A stretch of DNA of 64,000 nucleotides from Neorhizobium sp. JUb45 (GTDB lineage: Bacteria > Pseudomonadota > Alphaproteobacteria > Rhizobiales > Rhizobiaceae): assembly GCF_004343585.1 (NCBI RefSeq), contig NZ_SLYW01000001.1, positions 124,001-188,000 on the forward strand, in the 5' to 3' direction. Made by a program: the position numbers and the translations under genes. The notes under the pieces are model-generated. The model made no database searches and had not been told where the DNA came from. It saw only the letters and a list, made by a program, of their open reading frames with translations. Positions 27,043 to 35,354 of this stretch are shown piece by piece; the first letter of the stretch is position 1, and every line of letters starts with the position of its first letter.

Positions 27043-28070
27043 ATAAGGTCATGCTTGCATCCGGCGTCGCCCTGATGCTGTCCACGGGCGCTGCCCACAC
27101 TGCGTTCGCGCAGGAAAAGACGCTGACGATTTCCGTCTATGCGTTGGCGCAGGACGAATACAAGAAGATCGTCTACACGCCGTTCGAAGAAAAATGCGGC
27201 TGCAAGCTGGTTGTCGAAACCGGCAACAGCGTCGAGCGCATCGCCAAGATGGACGCCAACAAGGCCAATCCGGTCGTCGATATGGCGGTCGTTTCGATGG
27301 CGGACGCATTGTCGGCAGCGCGTGCCGGCCTGGTCGACAAGATCGATACGTCGAAGATCGCCAGCTACGACAAGCTCTATGATATCGCCAAGGATCCGAA
27401 CGGCGACGGCATGAGCATCGGCTACACGTTCTATGCGACGTCCATCGCCTATCGTTCAGACAAGATGAAGATCGATAGCTGGGCCGACCTTCTGAAGCCG
27501 GAATATGCCGCGCATATCGCATGGCCGAATGTCACCACCAACCAGGGCCCGCCGTCGCTCTACATGCTGGGCCTTGCTCTCGGCAAGGATACGCCGGATC
27601 TGGCTGCCCCGATCGAAGCCGTTGGCGCTGCCAAGGACGATATCGTCACCTTCTATGAAAAGTCGTCGCAGCTGGTGCAGCTGATGCAACAGGAAGAAAT
27701 CTGGGCAGCGCCGATCGGCCGCTTCACCTGGGCGCCTTTCGCCAAGCTCGACATGCCGATTGCCTGGGCGACGCCGAAGGAAGGCCAGACCGGCGGCATG
27801 AACGTCATGATCGTCACCAAGAATTCCAAGAACCGCGATCTGGCGCTGCAGTTCATGGATTTCTGGCTGTCGGCCGACATCCAGTCGAAGCTGGCCGAAG
27901 CGCTGATCGACAGCCCGGCCAATTCCGAGGCCAAGGTTTCCGAGGCGGCTGCCAAGAACCTCACCTATGGCGAGGCAACGGCCAAGAGCCTGAAGCTGAT
28001 CCCGTCGGCTGTCTCGCTTGATAACCGTGCCGGCTGGCTGAAGAGCTGGAACGAGAAGGTCGGGCAGTAA
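27039..28070 (+). CDS. Periplasmic binding protein, PotD-like
   Basis: 343 aa. Signal peptide MNKVMLASGVALMLSTGAAH, cut after AFA. The mature chain reads LTISVYALAQDEYKKIVYTP, FEEKCGCKLVVETGNSVERI and ends VSLDNRAGWLKSWNEKVGQ; layout and length match PotD/Fbp-type binding proteins (iron, polyamine, 2-aminoethylphosphonate, thiamine). The downstream genes are a nucleoside hydrolase and adenine deaminase, so the ligand is more likely a purine or nucleoside than a polyamine; this is inferred from context only. A large inverted repeat separates it from the permease genes. Confidence 0.85.
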   Translation: MNKVMLASGVALMLSTGAAHTAFAQEKTLTISVYALAQDEYKKIVYTPFEEKCGCKLVVETGNSVERIAKMDANKANPVVDMAVVSMADALSAARAGLVDKIDTSKIASYDKLYDIAKDPNGDGMSIGYTFYATSIAYRSDKMKIDSWADLLKPEYAAHIAWPNVTTNQGPPSLYMLGLALGKDTPDLAAPIEAVGAAKDDIVTFYEKSSQLVQLMQQEEIWAAPIGRFTWAPFAKLDMPIAWATPKEGQTGGMNVMIVTKNSKNRDLALQFMDFWLSADIQSKLAEALIDSPANSEAKVSEAAAKNLTYGEATAKSLKLIPSAVSLDNRAGWLKSWNEKVGQ

Positions 28071-28095
28071 GAAGCAAGGCTTTCGGTTAGGCGGA

Positions 28096-28272
28096 GCCCC
28101 TCACCAACAAAATCTAGCACTTAGCTTTGCTAAGATGCTGATTTTGTAACCTCTCCCTCAAGGGGAGAGGTAGGCCCGCAGCAATGCCGCCCTTCATCTC
28201 TCCCCTTGAGGGAGAGAAAGCGATTTCAACATCTTAGCTTTAGCTAAGTGTTAGAAATCGCAAGTGAGGGGC
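28096..28272. repeat. 177-bp imperfect inverted repeat with nested palindromes
   Basis: The left arm begins GCCCCTCACC and contains CACTTAGCTTTGCTAAGATG and CTCTCCCTCAAGGGGAGAG; the right arm is nearly its reverse complement and ends GTGAGGGGC. Arms are about 75 nt each with inner hairpins CTTAGC-GCTAAG. It lies between the binding-protein and permease genes of one operon and should fold into a large structure in the mRNA, perhaps making downstream expression lower. Confidence 0.85.
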
Positions 28273-28303
28273 AATGACTGACGACGTTGGAGACTAATAA
28301 AAC

Positions 28304-29158
28304 ATGTTCCAAAACAGGGCCGAGGCCCTCGCACTGGCTTTGCCGGCCGCGCTGTTTGCAGCGGCGGTCTTCATCGTGCCGGTGGTGATCCTCCTCTCCG
28401 ACGGGTTTCGGGCGCCGGGTGGCGGCTGGACGATTTCCGCCTATACGGATTTCTTCTCCAGCTCGCTCAATCAGGCCGTCTTCCTGCGTACGCTGAAGCT
28501 CGGCGCGCTCGTCACCATCGTGGCAGCCGTCATCGGTTATGCGGCGGCGTTTGCCATCGTCAGCCTTGAACCCGGCGCCAAGGGCAAGGTCACCGGCCTG
28601 ATCGTGCTGCCGTTGATGATTTCGCCGGTTGCGCGTACCTATGCATGGATCGTCATTCTCGGCCGCACCGGCATCGTCAATCAGGCGTTTCAGGCGCTGG
28701 GCATTAGCGAAGCACCGTTGCGCATCCTGTTTTCGGAAACCGCCATCTTCATCGGCCTGCTGCAGCTTTTTCTGCCGCTGATGATCATCTCGCTGATCTC
28801 GGCGCTTGAAAACATGCCGAAGGACGCCATTCCGGCGGCCCGCGTGCTCGGTGCCAACTGGTTTCAGGTGTTCTGGAAGGTCATCCTGCCGCTCACCAAG
28901 GAAGGTGTGGTCATTGGCGGAACGCTCGTCTTTACCGGCTGCCTCACCGCCTATATCACCCCCGCCATTCTCGGCGGCTCCAAGGTGCTGATGCTGGAAA
29001 CGCTGTTGTATCAGCAGGTTTCGGTCTCCAACAATTTTGTCGCGGCCAGCGTCATTGCGCTGATCCTCATCGTCATGAGCTTTGCCGCCAACATTCTGCT
29101 GAAACGTGTCGCCACCGCGCGCAACAAGACAACGCGCAACACAAAGGGGACCGCGTGA
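28304..29158 (+). CDS. ABC transporter permease, PotB-like
   Basis: 284 aa with six predicted membrane spans. The permease loop is IPAARVLGANWFQVFWKVIL followed by PLTKEGVVIGGTLVFTGCLT; upstream VLPLMISPVARTYAWIVILG is typical of PotB/CysT-type subunits of polyamine and related importers. The start follows GGAG. It overlaps the next permease gene. Pairs with that protein to form a heterodimeric channel. Confidence 0.9.
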   Translation: MFQNRAEALALALPAALFAAAVFIVPVVILLSDGFRAPGGGWTISAYTDFFSSSLNQAVFLRTLKLGALVTIVAAVIGYAAAFAIVSLEPGAKGKVTGLIVLPLMISPVARTYAWIVILGRTGIVNQAFQALGISEAPLRILFSETAIFIGLLQLFLPLMIISLISALENMPKDAIPAARVLGANWFQVFWKVILPLTKEGVVIGGTLVFTGCLTAYITPAILGGSKVLMLETLLYQQVSVSNNFVAASVIALILIVMSFAANILLKRVATARNKTTRNTKGTA

Positions 29159-29940
29159 TGATGGCCCGCAATCTGTTCATCCCGATCACGCTCGGTCTGG
29201 TTATCGCCTTCCTGATCGGCCCATTCCTGATCATCGTCGCCGCCTCGTTTTCGGCCGGCGAAACGCTGGCCTTTCCGCCGCAGGGCTTTTCGCTGCGCTG
29301 GATCGCAAAAGTGTTCACCGTCGAAAGCTTTCGCGACAGCTTTTTCATGTCGCTGTTCCTGGCCATCGGCGGCACGCTGGCAGCCCTGATCCTCGGCATT
29401 CCGGCATCCTACGCGCTGTCGCGCTACAAGCTGCCGGGGGCGGAAACCATCCGCACCATCGTCTCGGCACCGATCATCGTGCCCGGCATCATCGTCGGCC
29501 TGTCGCTGCTGCGCTACATCGTCGTGCCGTTTCAGGTCGGCATCACGCTTGCGCTGTTTCTGGCGCATACGGCGCTGATCCTGCCCTATGCCGTGCGCGT
29601 CGTCTCGGCCAGCCTCGGCAATTTGCGCTCCGATATCGAGGAGGCGGCAGTACTGCTCGGCTCGTCGCGGCTTGGTGCCTTCTTCCGGGTGGTGCTGCCC
29701 AACATCCGCGGCGGCATCATGTCCGCCTTCATTCTCGGCTTCGTCACCTCGTTCAATCAGGTGCCGGTCTCGCTGTTTCTCTCGGGTCCCGGCGTGCGCA
29801 CGCTGCCGGTCGATATGATCGCCTACATGGAAATCGTCTTCGACCCCTCCGTCGCGGCGCTCTCGGCGCTGCTCGCCTTCATGTCCATCGGCATCGTTTT
29901 TATCGCCGAACGTTTTCTGGGGTTCTCCCGTTATGTCTGA
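29158..29940 (+). CDS. ABC transporter permease, PotC-like
   Basis: 260 aa. ATG at 29158 or 29161; a GTG at 29155 is also possible. The chain has six spans with EEAAVLLGSSRLGAFFRVVL as EAA loop and SAPIIVPGIIVGLSLLRYIV. The closing segment ALSALLAFMSIGIVFIAERF is typical of PotC. It overlaps the ATPase gene by 8 bp. Works with the PotB-like subunit. Confidence 0.9.
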   Translation: MMARNLFIPITLGLVIAFLIGPFLIIVAASFSAGETLAFPPQGFSLRWIAKVFTVESFRDSFFMSLFLAIGGTLAALILGIPASYALSRYKLPGAETIRTIVSAPIIVPGIIVGLSLLRYIVVPFQVGITLALFLAHTALILPYAVRVVSASLGNLRSDIEEAAVLLGSSRLGAFFRVVLPNIRGGIMSAFILGFVTSFNQVPVSLFLSGPGVRTLPVDMIAYMEIVFDPSVAALSALLAFMSIGIVFIAERFLGFSRYV

Positions 29941-30958
29941 TCAAAACTTTCTCACCCTCGAAAACCTGACGCTTGCCTATGGCGATACCGTTGCCGTCAA
30001 GGATCTGAACCTCACCATCGGCAAGGGCGAACTCGTTGCTTTCCTTGGGCCATCGGGCTGCGGCAAGACCACGACGATGCGGGCGATCGCCGGCCTTCTG
30101 TCGCCTGCCTCCGGCCATGTGAAGCTTGATGGCGTCGATATCACCCGCGTTTCGGCCAACAAGCGCAATGTCGGCCTGATGTTCCAGTCCTACGCACTGT
30201 TTCCGCATCTGTCGGTCTATGAAAACGTCGCCTTCGGCCTGCGCCTGAAGAAGACGCCGGCGGCCGAACTCGACAAGCGCGTGCGCGCCGGCATCACCTC
30301 CGTCGGCCTGACGGATTATGCCGATCGAAAGCCGGCCGAACTGTCCGGTGGCCAGCAGCAGCGCGTGGCGCTGGCCCGCTCCATGGTGATGGAGCCGAAA
30401 GTTCTGCTACTGGACGAGCCGCTCTCCAACCTCGATGCGCGCCTGCGCCTCGACATGCGCTCGGAACTGCAGCGCGTGCAGAAGGAAACCGGCGTGACGA
30501 TGATTTTTGTCACGCATGATCAGGGCGAAGCACTTTCTTTGGCTGATCGCATTGTTGTGATGAAGCGTGGTGCTATAGAACAGATAGGATCGCCGGAAGA
30601 TATCTATAACCGCCCCACTTCCGCCTTCGTTGCAGACTTCGTTGGCTTCGAGAATATTTTTGAACTTTCAGACGGACGACTGAAGACCCCCAAGGGTCTG
30701 GTCGAGATTTCCGGACCGGTCCCGATAGCGGCGGGACTGGCCTGGCGGCCGCGCATGGTCACCCTGGGCTCAGGTCCTTTCCAGGGAGCGGTGCGCGGCG
30801 CATCCTTTGCCGGCAACAGCCGCGAATACCTGCTCGATACGCCGCTCGGCCCCATCAAGGCCGAGGTCGATGCTGCCCTGCCGTCGCATGAACTCGGCGC
30901 TGAACTGGCTTTCGATCTGCCGGTTGCCGCTGCCGCGCAATTGCGCAAGTTCGGGTAA
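29933..30958 (+). CDS. ABC transporter ATP-binding protein, PotA-like
   Basis: 341 aa. Walker A GPSGCGKTTTMRAIAGL, Q-loop LMFQSYALFPHLSVYENV, signature LSGGQQQRVALARSM, Walker B VLLLDEPLSNLDAR, H-switch FVTHDQGEALSLADRIVVM. A C-terminal TOBE domain starts near residue 245 (FENIFELSDGRLKTPKG). All catalytic motifs are intact. It energises the two permeases encoded upstream and is followed after 5 bp by the nucleoside hydrolase gene, tying transport to purine breakdown. Confidence 0.92.
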   Translation: MSDQNFLTLENLTLAYGDTVAVKDLNLTIGKGELVAFLGPSGCGKTTTMRAIAGLLSPASGHVKLDGVDITRVSANKRNVGLMFQSYALFPHLSVYENVAFGLRLKKTPAAELDKRVRAGITSVGLTDYADRKPAELSGGQQQRVALARSMVMEPKVLLLDEPLSNLDARLRLDMRSELQRVQKETGVTMIFVTHDQGEALSLADRIVVMKRGAIEQIGSPEDIYNRPTSAFVADFVGFENIFELSDGRLKTPKGLVEISGPVPIAAGLAWRPRMVTLGSGPFQGAVRGASFAGNSREYLLDTPLGPIKAEVDAALPSHELGAELAFDLPVAAAAQLRKFG

Positions 30959-30963
30959 CGGGC

Positions 30964-31899
30964 ATGGGTGTTTGGATCGATACCGATATGGGCTTTGACG
31001 ACATCGCCGCCATCATGGTGGTGGATGCCGCAGCCCGTACGCGGCCGGAACTTATCATCGACGGCGTGTCGCTGGTGCTCGGCAATGCGCCGCTCGATCA
31101 GGTGAAGAAAAATGCCGTAGGCGCGGTACATGCCTTCGGCTGGCAGTTCCCGATCCACTCCGGCCGTGCGCTGCCGGTGCTTGGCAAGCTGGAAACCGCA
31201 ACCTCCATCCTCAGCGACCACGGCATGCCGACAACTGGTCTGCGCCTGCCGGATGTTGCCGTGCCTGATATGGGCGATGCCTTCGAGGCCTTGTGCCGCT
31301 GGCTGGAAGGCGAGGGGCCACATCGTATCCTCGCACTCGGGCCACTCACCAATATTGCAGCTGTTGCACTGGCGAGACCGGATCTCGCCGCCCGTATCAC
31401 CGATCTCGTCTGGATGGGCGGTGCGGTGACGGCCGGCAATCACACGGCCTCCGCCGAATTCAACGCCTTTGCCGATCCCGAAGCGATCGCCATCGTGCTG
31501 GCGCATGGCATTCCGTTCAGGATGGTCGATCTCGATCTCTGCCGTCAGGTTCTGGCAGCGCCTTCCGATGTCGAACCGGTGCGCGCCGCCGGTGGCCGCA
31601 ATGCGGCCCTGATCGCCGATCTGCTGGATGGTTTCATCGCCATTGCCACCAGCCGTGGCCGTGCCGCCATGGCGCTTTACGATGCCGTCGCGGCCGTTGC
31701 CTTCATCGACGAAAGCCTTGTCGATTGGCGTCCCGCGCGCATCGATGCCGAGCTGACGGGAACTTTCACGCGCGGCCGTACCGTGGTGGAGACGCGATCG
31801 GCCAAGGCTGAATTCAACGCCGCCTATGCTGCGGCGATCAAGGTCGATCCTGCGCGGTCGATCATTCTGGAAACATTGCATGGGGAGGCAAGCCGTTGA
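30964..31899 (+). CDS. Nucleoside hydrolase (inosine-uridine preferring family)
   Basis: 311 aa. It should split nucleosides into base and ribose. The calcium/ribose-binding motif DTDMGFDD is at residues 6-13; further motifs are ILALGPLTNIAAVALARPDL and EFNAFADPEAIAIV. In many members the catalytic acid is a His in a HDP motif; here the equivalent stretch reads ALYDAVAAVAF, with Tyr in the His position, so base preference or mechanism may differ (a purine-specific subgroup uses other residues). The gene overlaps the adenine deaminase gene by 4 bp, consistent with release of adenine from adenosine. Confidence 0.88.
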   Translation: MGVWIDTDMGFDDIAAIMVVDAAARTRPELIIDGVSLVLGNAPLDQVKKNAVGAVHAFGWQFPIHSGRALPVLGKLETATSILSDHGMPTTGLRLPDVAVPDMGDAFEALCRWLEGEGPHRILALGPLTNIAAVALARPDLAARITDLVWMGGAVTAGNHTASAEFNAFADPEAIAIVLAHGIPFRMVDLDLCRQVLAAPSDVEPVRAAGGRNAALIADLLDGFIAIATSRGRAAMALYDAVAAVAFIDESLVDWRPARIDAELTGTFTRGRTVVETRSAKAEFNAAYAAAIKVDPARSIILETLHGEASR

Positions 31900-33683
31900 A
31901 CGATATCATCATCAACGTCCACAAATTCACCGATCCCGACCTGCGCAGCCGCGCCATTGCCGCCGCTCGCGGCGATGCGCCCTTCGATATCCTGATCACC
32001 GGCGGCACGCTGGTCGATGTGATGACCGAGGAACGCCGTTTGGCCGATATCGGTCTCGTGGGTCCGATCATCGCCAGCGTTCATGCGCCCGGCCACCGCT
32101 CGGACGCGGCCGAGATCATCGACGCCAAGGGTGCCTTCATCACGCCCGGCCTGATCGACATGCACATGCATATCGAAAGCTCGATGGTGACGCCGGCAAC
32201 CTACGCTGCCTCCGTCATGCCGCGTGGTGTCACCAGCATCGTCTGGGATCCGCATGAATTCGGCAATGTCCATGGCATCGATGGCGTGCGTTGGGCTGTC
32301 GAGGCGATCAAGGCGCTGCCGTTGCGCTCCGTCGTGCTGGCACCGTCTAGCGTGCCGTCCGCTCCGGGTTATGAGACGGCCGGCGCCGATTTCGATGCTG
32401 GGGTGATCGAGGAACTGCTGCTCTGGCCAAAGATCGGCGGCCTTGCCGAAGTCATGAACATGCGCGATGTGATCAACCGCGAGCCGCGCATGGCGGCCAT
32501 CATGCAGGTCGCCCTCACGTCGGAAAAGCTGGTTTGCGGCCATGCCCGCGGCCTGACGGGTGGCGATCTTGCCGCCTTCATGATCGCCGGTGTCACATCC
32601 GATCACGAACTGACCTCCGCCGCCGACCTGATGGAAAAACTGCGCGCCGGCCTGACGATCGAATTGCGCGGTTCGCACGACCATCTTCTGCCGGAATTTG
32701 TCGCTTCGCTGAATACGCTCGGTCACCTGCCATCATCGGTGACGTTGTGCACCGATGACGTCTTTCCGGACGATCTCTTGAAAGCCGGCGGTCTGGATGA
32801 TGTCGTGCGCCGTCTGGTGCGTTACGGGCTGAAGCCGGAATGGGCGCTGAAGGCCGCGACCATCAATGCCGCCAACCGCCTCGAGCGCGCCGATCTCGGT
32901 CTGATCGCTGCCGGCCGTCGTGCCGATATCGTCATCTTCGAGGATCTCACCGATTTCCGCGCCCGCCACGTTTTCGCCAGCGGCACACAAGTTGCCAGAG
33001 ACGGTGCAATGACGGTGGCAACGCCTATGGTCGACACCGGGCCTTTGACCGATTCCGTCAAGCTTTCGAACCTGACTGAAAACGATTTTCGCGTCGCGTC
33101 GAATGGTTCGCGGGTGAAACTGGCAGTCATCGACCGTCCACGCTTCACGCAATGGGCCGAAGCGGAGGCCGATGTCGTTGATGGTTATGTCGTGCCGCCA
33201 GCGGGCACCACGATGATCGCCGTCACACATCGTCACGGTGTTGCGGAAACCTCGACCAAGGTCGGTTTCCTCGGCAGCTGGGGCAACTGGCGCGGTGCAT
33301 TTGCCACCACCGTTGCCCATGACAGCCATAACCTCACCGTGTTCGGCGGCAATGCTGCTGATATGGCGGTCGCTGCCAATGCCGTCATTGAAGCGGGCGG
33401 TGGACTGGCTGTTGCAGCGGAAGGCAAGGTCATCGCCATCCTGCCGCTACCGTTGTCGGGACTGGTTTCCGATGCACCGCTTGGCGATGTCGCGGAAGGT
33501 TTTGCAGCCGTCCGTTCCGCCATGGACACGATTGTCGAATGGCAGCCACCCTATCTGATTTTCAAGGCATGCTTCGGCGCAACGCTCGCCTGTAATGCTG
33601 GGCCTCACCAGACTGACCGGGGCGTCGCAGACGTCATCACCGGAAAGCTTCTGGAAACACCCGTCATCGAGACGTTGCGCTGA
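31896..33683 (+). CDS. ade: Adenine deaminase
   Basis: 595 aa, the usual length for bacterial Ade. A manganese/iron amidohydrolase that converts adenine to hypoxanthine and ammonia. Motifs: LIDMHMHIESSMVTPATYAA, VWDPHEFGNVHG, CGHARGLTGGDLAAFMIAG, SDHELTS and CTDDVFPDDLLKAGG. Last gene of the operon: uptake, hydrolysis of the nucleoside, then deamination to hypoxanthine. Some close relatives act on N6-methyladenine or isoguanine, so the substrate could be a modified adenine or cytokinin base; that cannot be decided from sequence. Confidence 0.93.
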   Translation: MNDIIINVHKFTDPDLRSRAIAAARGDAPFDILITGGTLVDVMTEERRLADIGLVGPIIASVHAPGHRSDAAEIIDAKGAFITPGLIDMHMHIESSMVTPATYAASVMPRGVTSIVWDPHEFGNVHGIDGVRWAVEAIKALPLRSVVLAPSSVPSAPGYETAGADFDAGVIEELLLWPKIGGLAEVMNMRDVINREPRMAAIMQVALTSEKLVCGHARGLTGGDLAAFMIAGVTSDHELTSAADLMEKLRAGLTIELRGSHDHLLPEFVASLNTLGHLPSSVTLCTDDVFPDDLLKAGGLDDVVRRLVRYGLKPEWALKAATINAANRLERADLGLIAAGRRADIVIFEDLTDFRARHVFASGTQVARDGAMTVATPMVDTGPLTDSVKLSNLTENDFRVASNGSRVKLAVIDRPRFTQWAEAEADVVDGYVVPPAGTTMIAVTHRHGVAETSTKVGFLGSWGNWRGAFATTVAHDSHNLTVFGGNAADMAVAANAVIEAGGGLAVAAEGKVIAILPLPLSGLVSDAPLGDVAEGFAAVRSAMDTIVEWQPPYLIFKACFGATLACNAGPHQTDRGVADVITGKLLETPVIETLR

Positions 33684-33690
33684 TGCTATC

Positions 33691-33725
33691 GCCGGGGACG
33701 GGGGTCAGGACCTCGTCTCCGGCGA
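33691..33725. terminator. Bidirectional terminator-like hairpin
   Basis: CGCCGGGGACG (33691-33701) pairs with CGTCTCCGGCG (33715-33725) between the convergent ade and response-regulator genes; the regulator stop codon falls in the loop. No T-run. Confidence 0.45.
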
Positions 33726-34445
33726 CATAGCGCCAGCAAACATGTAACCGACGCCGCGCACCGAACGGATCAGGTGCGGCTTGGCCGGATCCACCTCTAT
33801 CTTCTTGCGCAGACGCGCCACCTGGGCATCGATTGAACGGTCGAACACATCCAGATCGCGGCCGCGCGTCTGGTTCATCAGCACTTCGCGGGTAAGCACA
33901 CGGCCGGCATTGCGGGCAAGCACCGTCAGCATGTCGAATTCGCCGGTCGTCAGTTCCACCTCCTGCCCGGTCGGATCGAGCAGCCGGCGGCGTGACTGTT
34001 CCAGCTTCCAGCCATCGAACTCGATGGCATCGGTTGGTTCCGCCGCATGGCTTTCCACCGGACGGCGGCGGCGCAGGATGCTGCGCACGCGTGCCAACAC
34101 TTCGCGCAGATGAAACGGTTTCGCCATGTAATCGTCGGCGCCGACTTCCAGCCCGACGATACGGTCGAGCACGTCGTCACGGCCGGTCAGCATGATGATC
34201 GGGATATCGGATGTGGTGCGGATTTCGCGCGCCAGCGTCAGACCGTCCTCGCTCTGCGGCAGAACGAGATCGAGCAGGATGAGGTCGATCGTATGCTCGG
34301 CCATCAGCTTGCGCATGCCGGTGCCGTCTGCGGCGCCATGCACGACAAACCCCTCATCCTCGAAATAGCGCTGGACCATCTGGCGAATTCTCGCCTCGTC
34401 ATCCACGATCAGGATATGGTCCGCACGCTTCTCGATTTTCGCCAT
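33705..34445 (-). CDS. OmpR/PhoB-family response regulator, FxkR-like by context
   Basis: 246 aa. Receiver domain with LIVDDEARI, phosphoacceptor Asp in LILLDLVLPQSEDGL, Thr in MLTGRD and Lys in AKPFHLREVLA; winged helix with FDRSIDAQVARLRKKIEVDP and SVRGVGYMF. It is divergent from a FixK-type gene, with a FixL-type hybrid kinase just beyond. In Rhizobium etli the OmpR-type regulator FxkR links hybrid FixL to fixK; the identical gene set here makes this the likely orthologue. No kinase gene other than the hybrid is close. Confidence in family is high, in the FxkR role moderate. Confidence 0.9.
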   Translation of the reverse strand: MAKIEKRADHILIVDDEARIRQMVQRYFEDEGFVVHGAADGTGMRKLMAEHTIDLILLDLVLPQSEDGLTLAREIRTTSDIPIIMLTGRDDVLDRIVGLEVGADDYMAKPFHLREVLARVRSILRRRRPVESHAAEPTDAIEFDGWKLEQSRRRLLDPTGQEVELTTGEFDMLTVLARNAGRVLTREVLMNQTRGRDLDVFDRSIDAQVARLRKKIEVDPAKPHLIRSVRGVGYMFAGAMSPETRS

Positions 34446-34468
34446 TCGCAGCCCGACTCAAAGTCTCT

Positions 34469-34484
34469 GTTACACACCGTCACA
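34469..34484. promoter_or_regulatory. Candidate K-box (GTTACA-N4-GTCACA)
   Basis: GTTACA at 34469-34474 and GTCACA at 34479-34484 are direct repeats one helical turn apart, as expected for an OmpR/PhoB dimer. The K-box bound by FxkR, as I recall it, is GTTACA-N4-GTTACA. It lies between the regulator gene (24 bp) and the fixK-like gene (97 bp). Confidence 0.55.
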
Positions 34485-34580
34485 CGATTTAACGCACGGT
34501 AACATGCGCGGCATCAACGTGTCACCGCGACGCAGCAAAACAGAACCTGTCAAATGCTATTGGGTTCAGGGGATTTCGCG

Positions 34581-35333
34581 ATGCTGTCGGTTGCATATAG
34601 TGCTGAAGCAAAACACGTAACGGCCGCAAGGCTTGCGCCGCAGCCGGAACGGCTGGAAGAGCTTTTTTGTGCGGTGCCGCGCGAATCTTTTGAAGCCGGC
34701 GAAGGTGTCTTCTGGGAAGGCGACCAGGCCGACCACGTCTTCAAGGTCTCGGAAGGCGTGCTGCGGGTGTTCAAGATCATCGCTGACGGTCGCCGTGTCA
34801 TTACCGGCTTTCTTTATGCCGGTGATCTGGTCGGCCTGTCGCTGAAGGATCGTTATCTCTACAGCGCCGAAGCCGTCACCCCGGTTCGCCTGCGTCGTCT
34901 GGCCCGCAAGCCTTTTGCCGAAGCGCTTGAAAAATGGCCGGACCTGCGCCCGCAGTTTTTTGCCCGCGTCTGTGACGAGATGGCGACCGCCCAGGACCAG
35001 ATGGTGCTTCTGTCGCGCAAGAGCGCCGAGGAACGTGTTGCCACTTTCCTGATGCTGCTCGCCCGCCGTCTGCACGGCTGCCACCCGATCGGCCGCCGCA
35101 TCCATCTGCCGATGAGCCGTCTCGACATGGCCGATTATCTCGGCCTCACCATCGAAACGGTATCGCGCACCATCACCAAGCTGGTTGCACGCGGTGTCAT
35201 CAGCCCCGAAGGGCGCCACGATTTTGCGATCTGCAAACCAGGAAAACTGCTTGCGCTCTGCGGTGATGGCGATAGTTACGAAGAAACGATCGACCGCGAG
35301 CCAAAGATGCGACAGGCGATCTGGCCACACTGA
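34581..35333 (+). CDS. fixK: Crp/Fnr-family regulator, FixK-like
   Basis: 250 aa. The ATG at 34581 follows AGGGGA (34568-34573). The cyclic-nucleotide-like fold reads FEAGEGVFWEGDQADHVFKV, then a dimer helix; the helix-turn-helix DMADYLGLTIETVSRTITKL carries the E-SR residues that read the TTGAT half-site of FNR/FixK boxes. The N-terminus lacks the Cys cluster of FNR, so it should not sense oxygen itself, as in FixK, and needs the FixL-type kinase encoded next door. Target genes (cbb3 oxidase, for example) are not in the window. Confidence 0.82.
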   Translation: MLSVAYSAEAKHVTAARLAPQPERLEELFCAVPRESFEAGEGVFWEGDQADHVFKVSEGVLRVFKIIADGRRVITGFLYAGDLVGLSLKDRYLYSAEAVTPVRLRRLARKPFAEALEKWPDLRPQFFARVCDEMATAQDQMVLLSRKSAEERVATFLMLLARRLHGCHPIGRRIHLPMSRLDMADYLGLTIETVSRTITKLVARGVISPEGRHDFAICKPGKLLALCGDGDSYEETIDREPKMRQAIWPH

Positions 35334-35354
35334 AGGCCGGGATTGGGATACGGC

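Noticed and set aside
28096..28272. Possible insertion sequence or CRISPR remnant between the binding-protein and permease genes
   Set aside because: No transposase frame, no regular spacers; it is a single large inverted repeat with inner hairpins.
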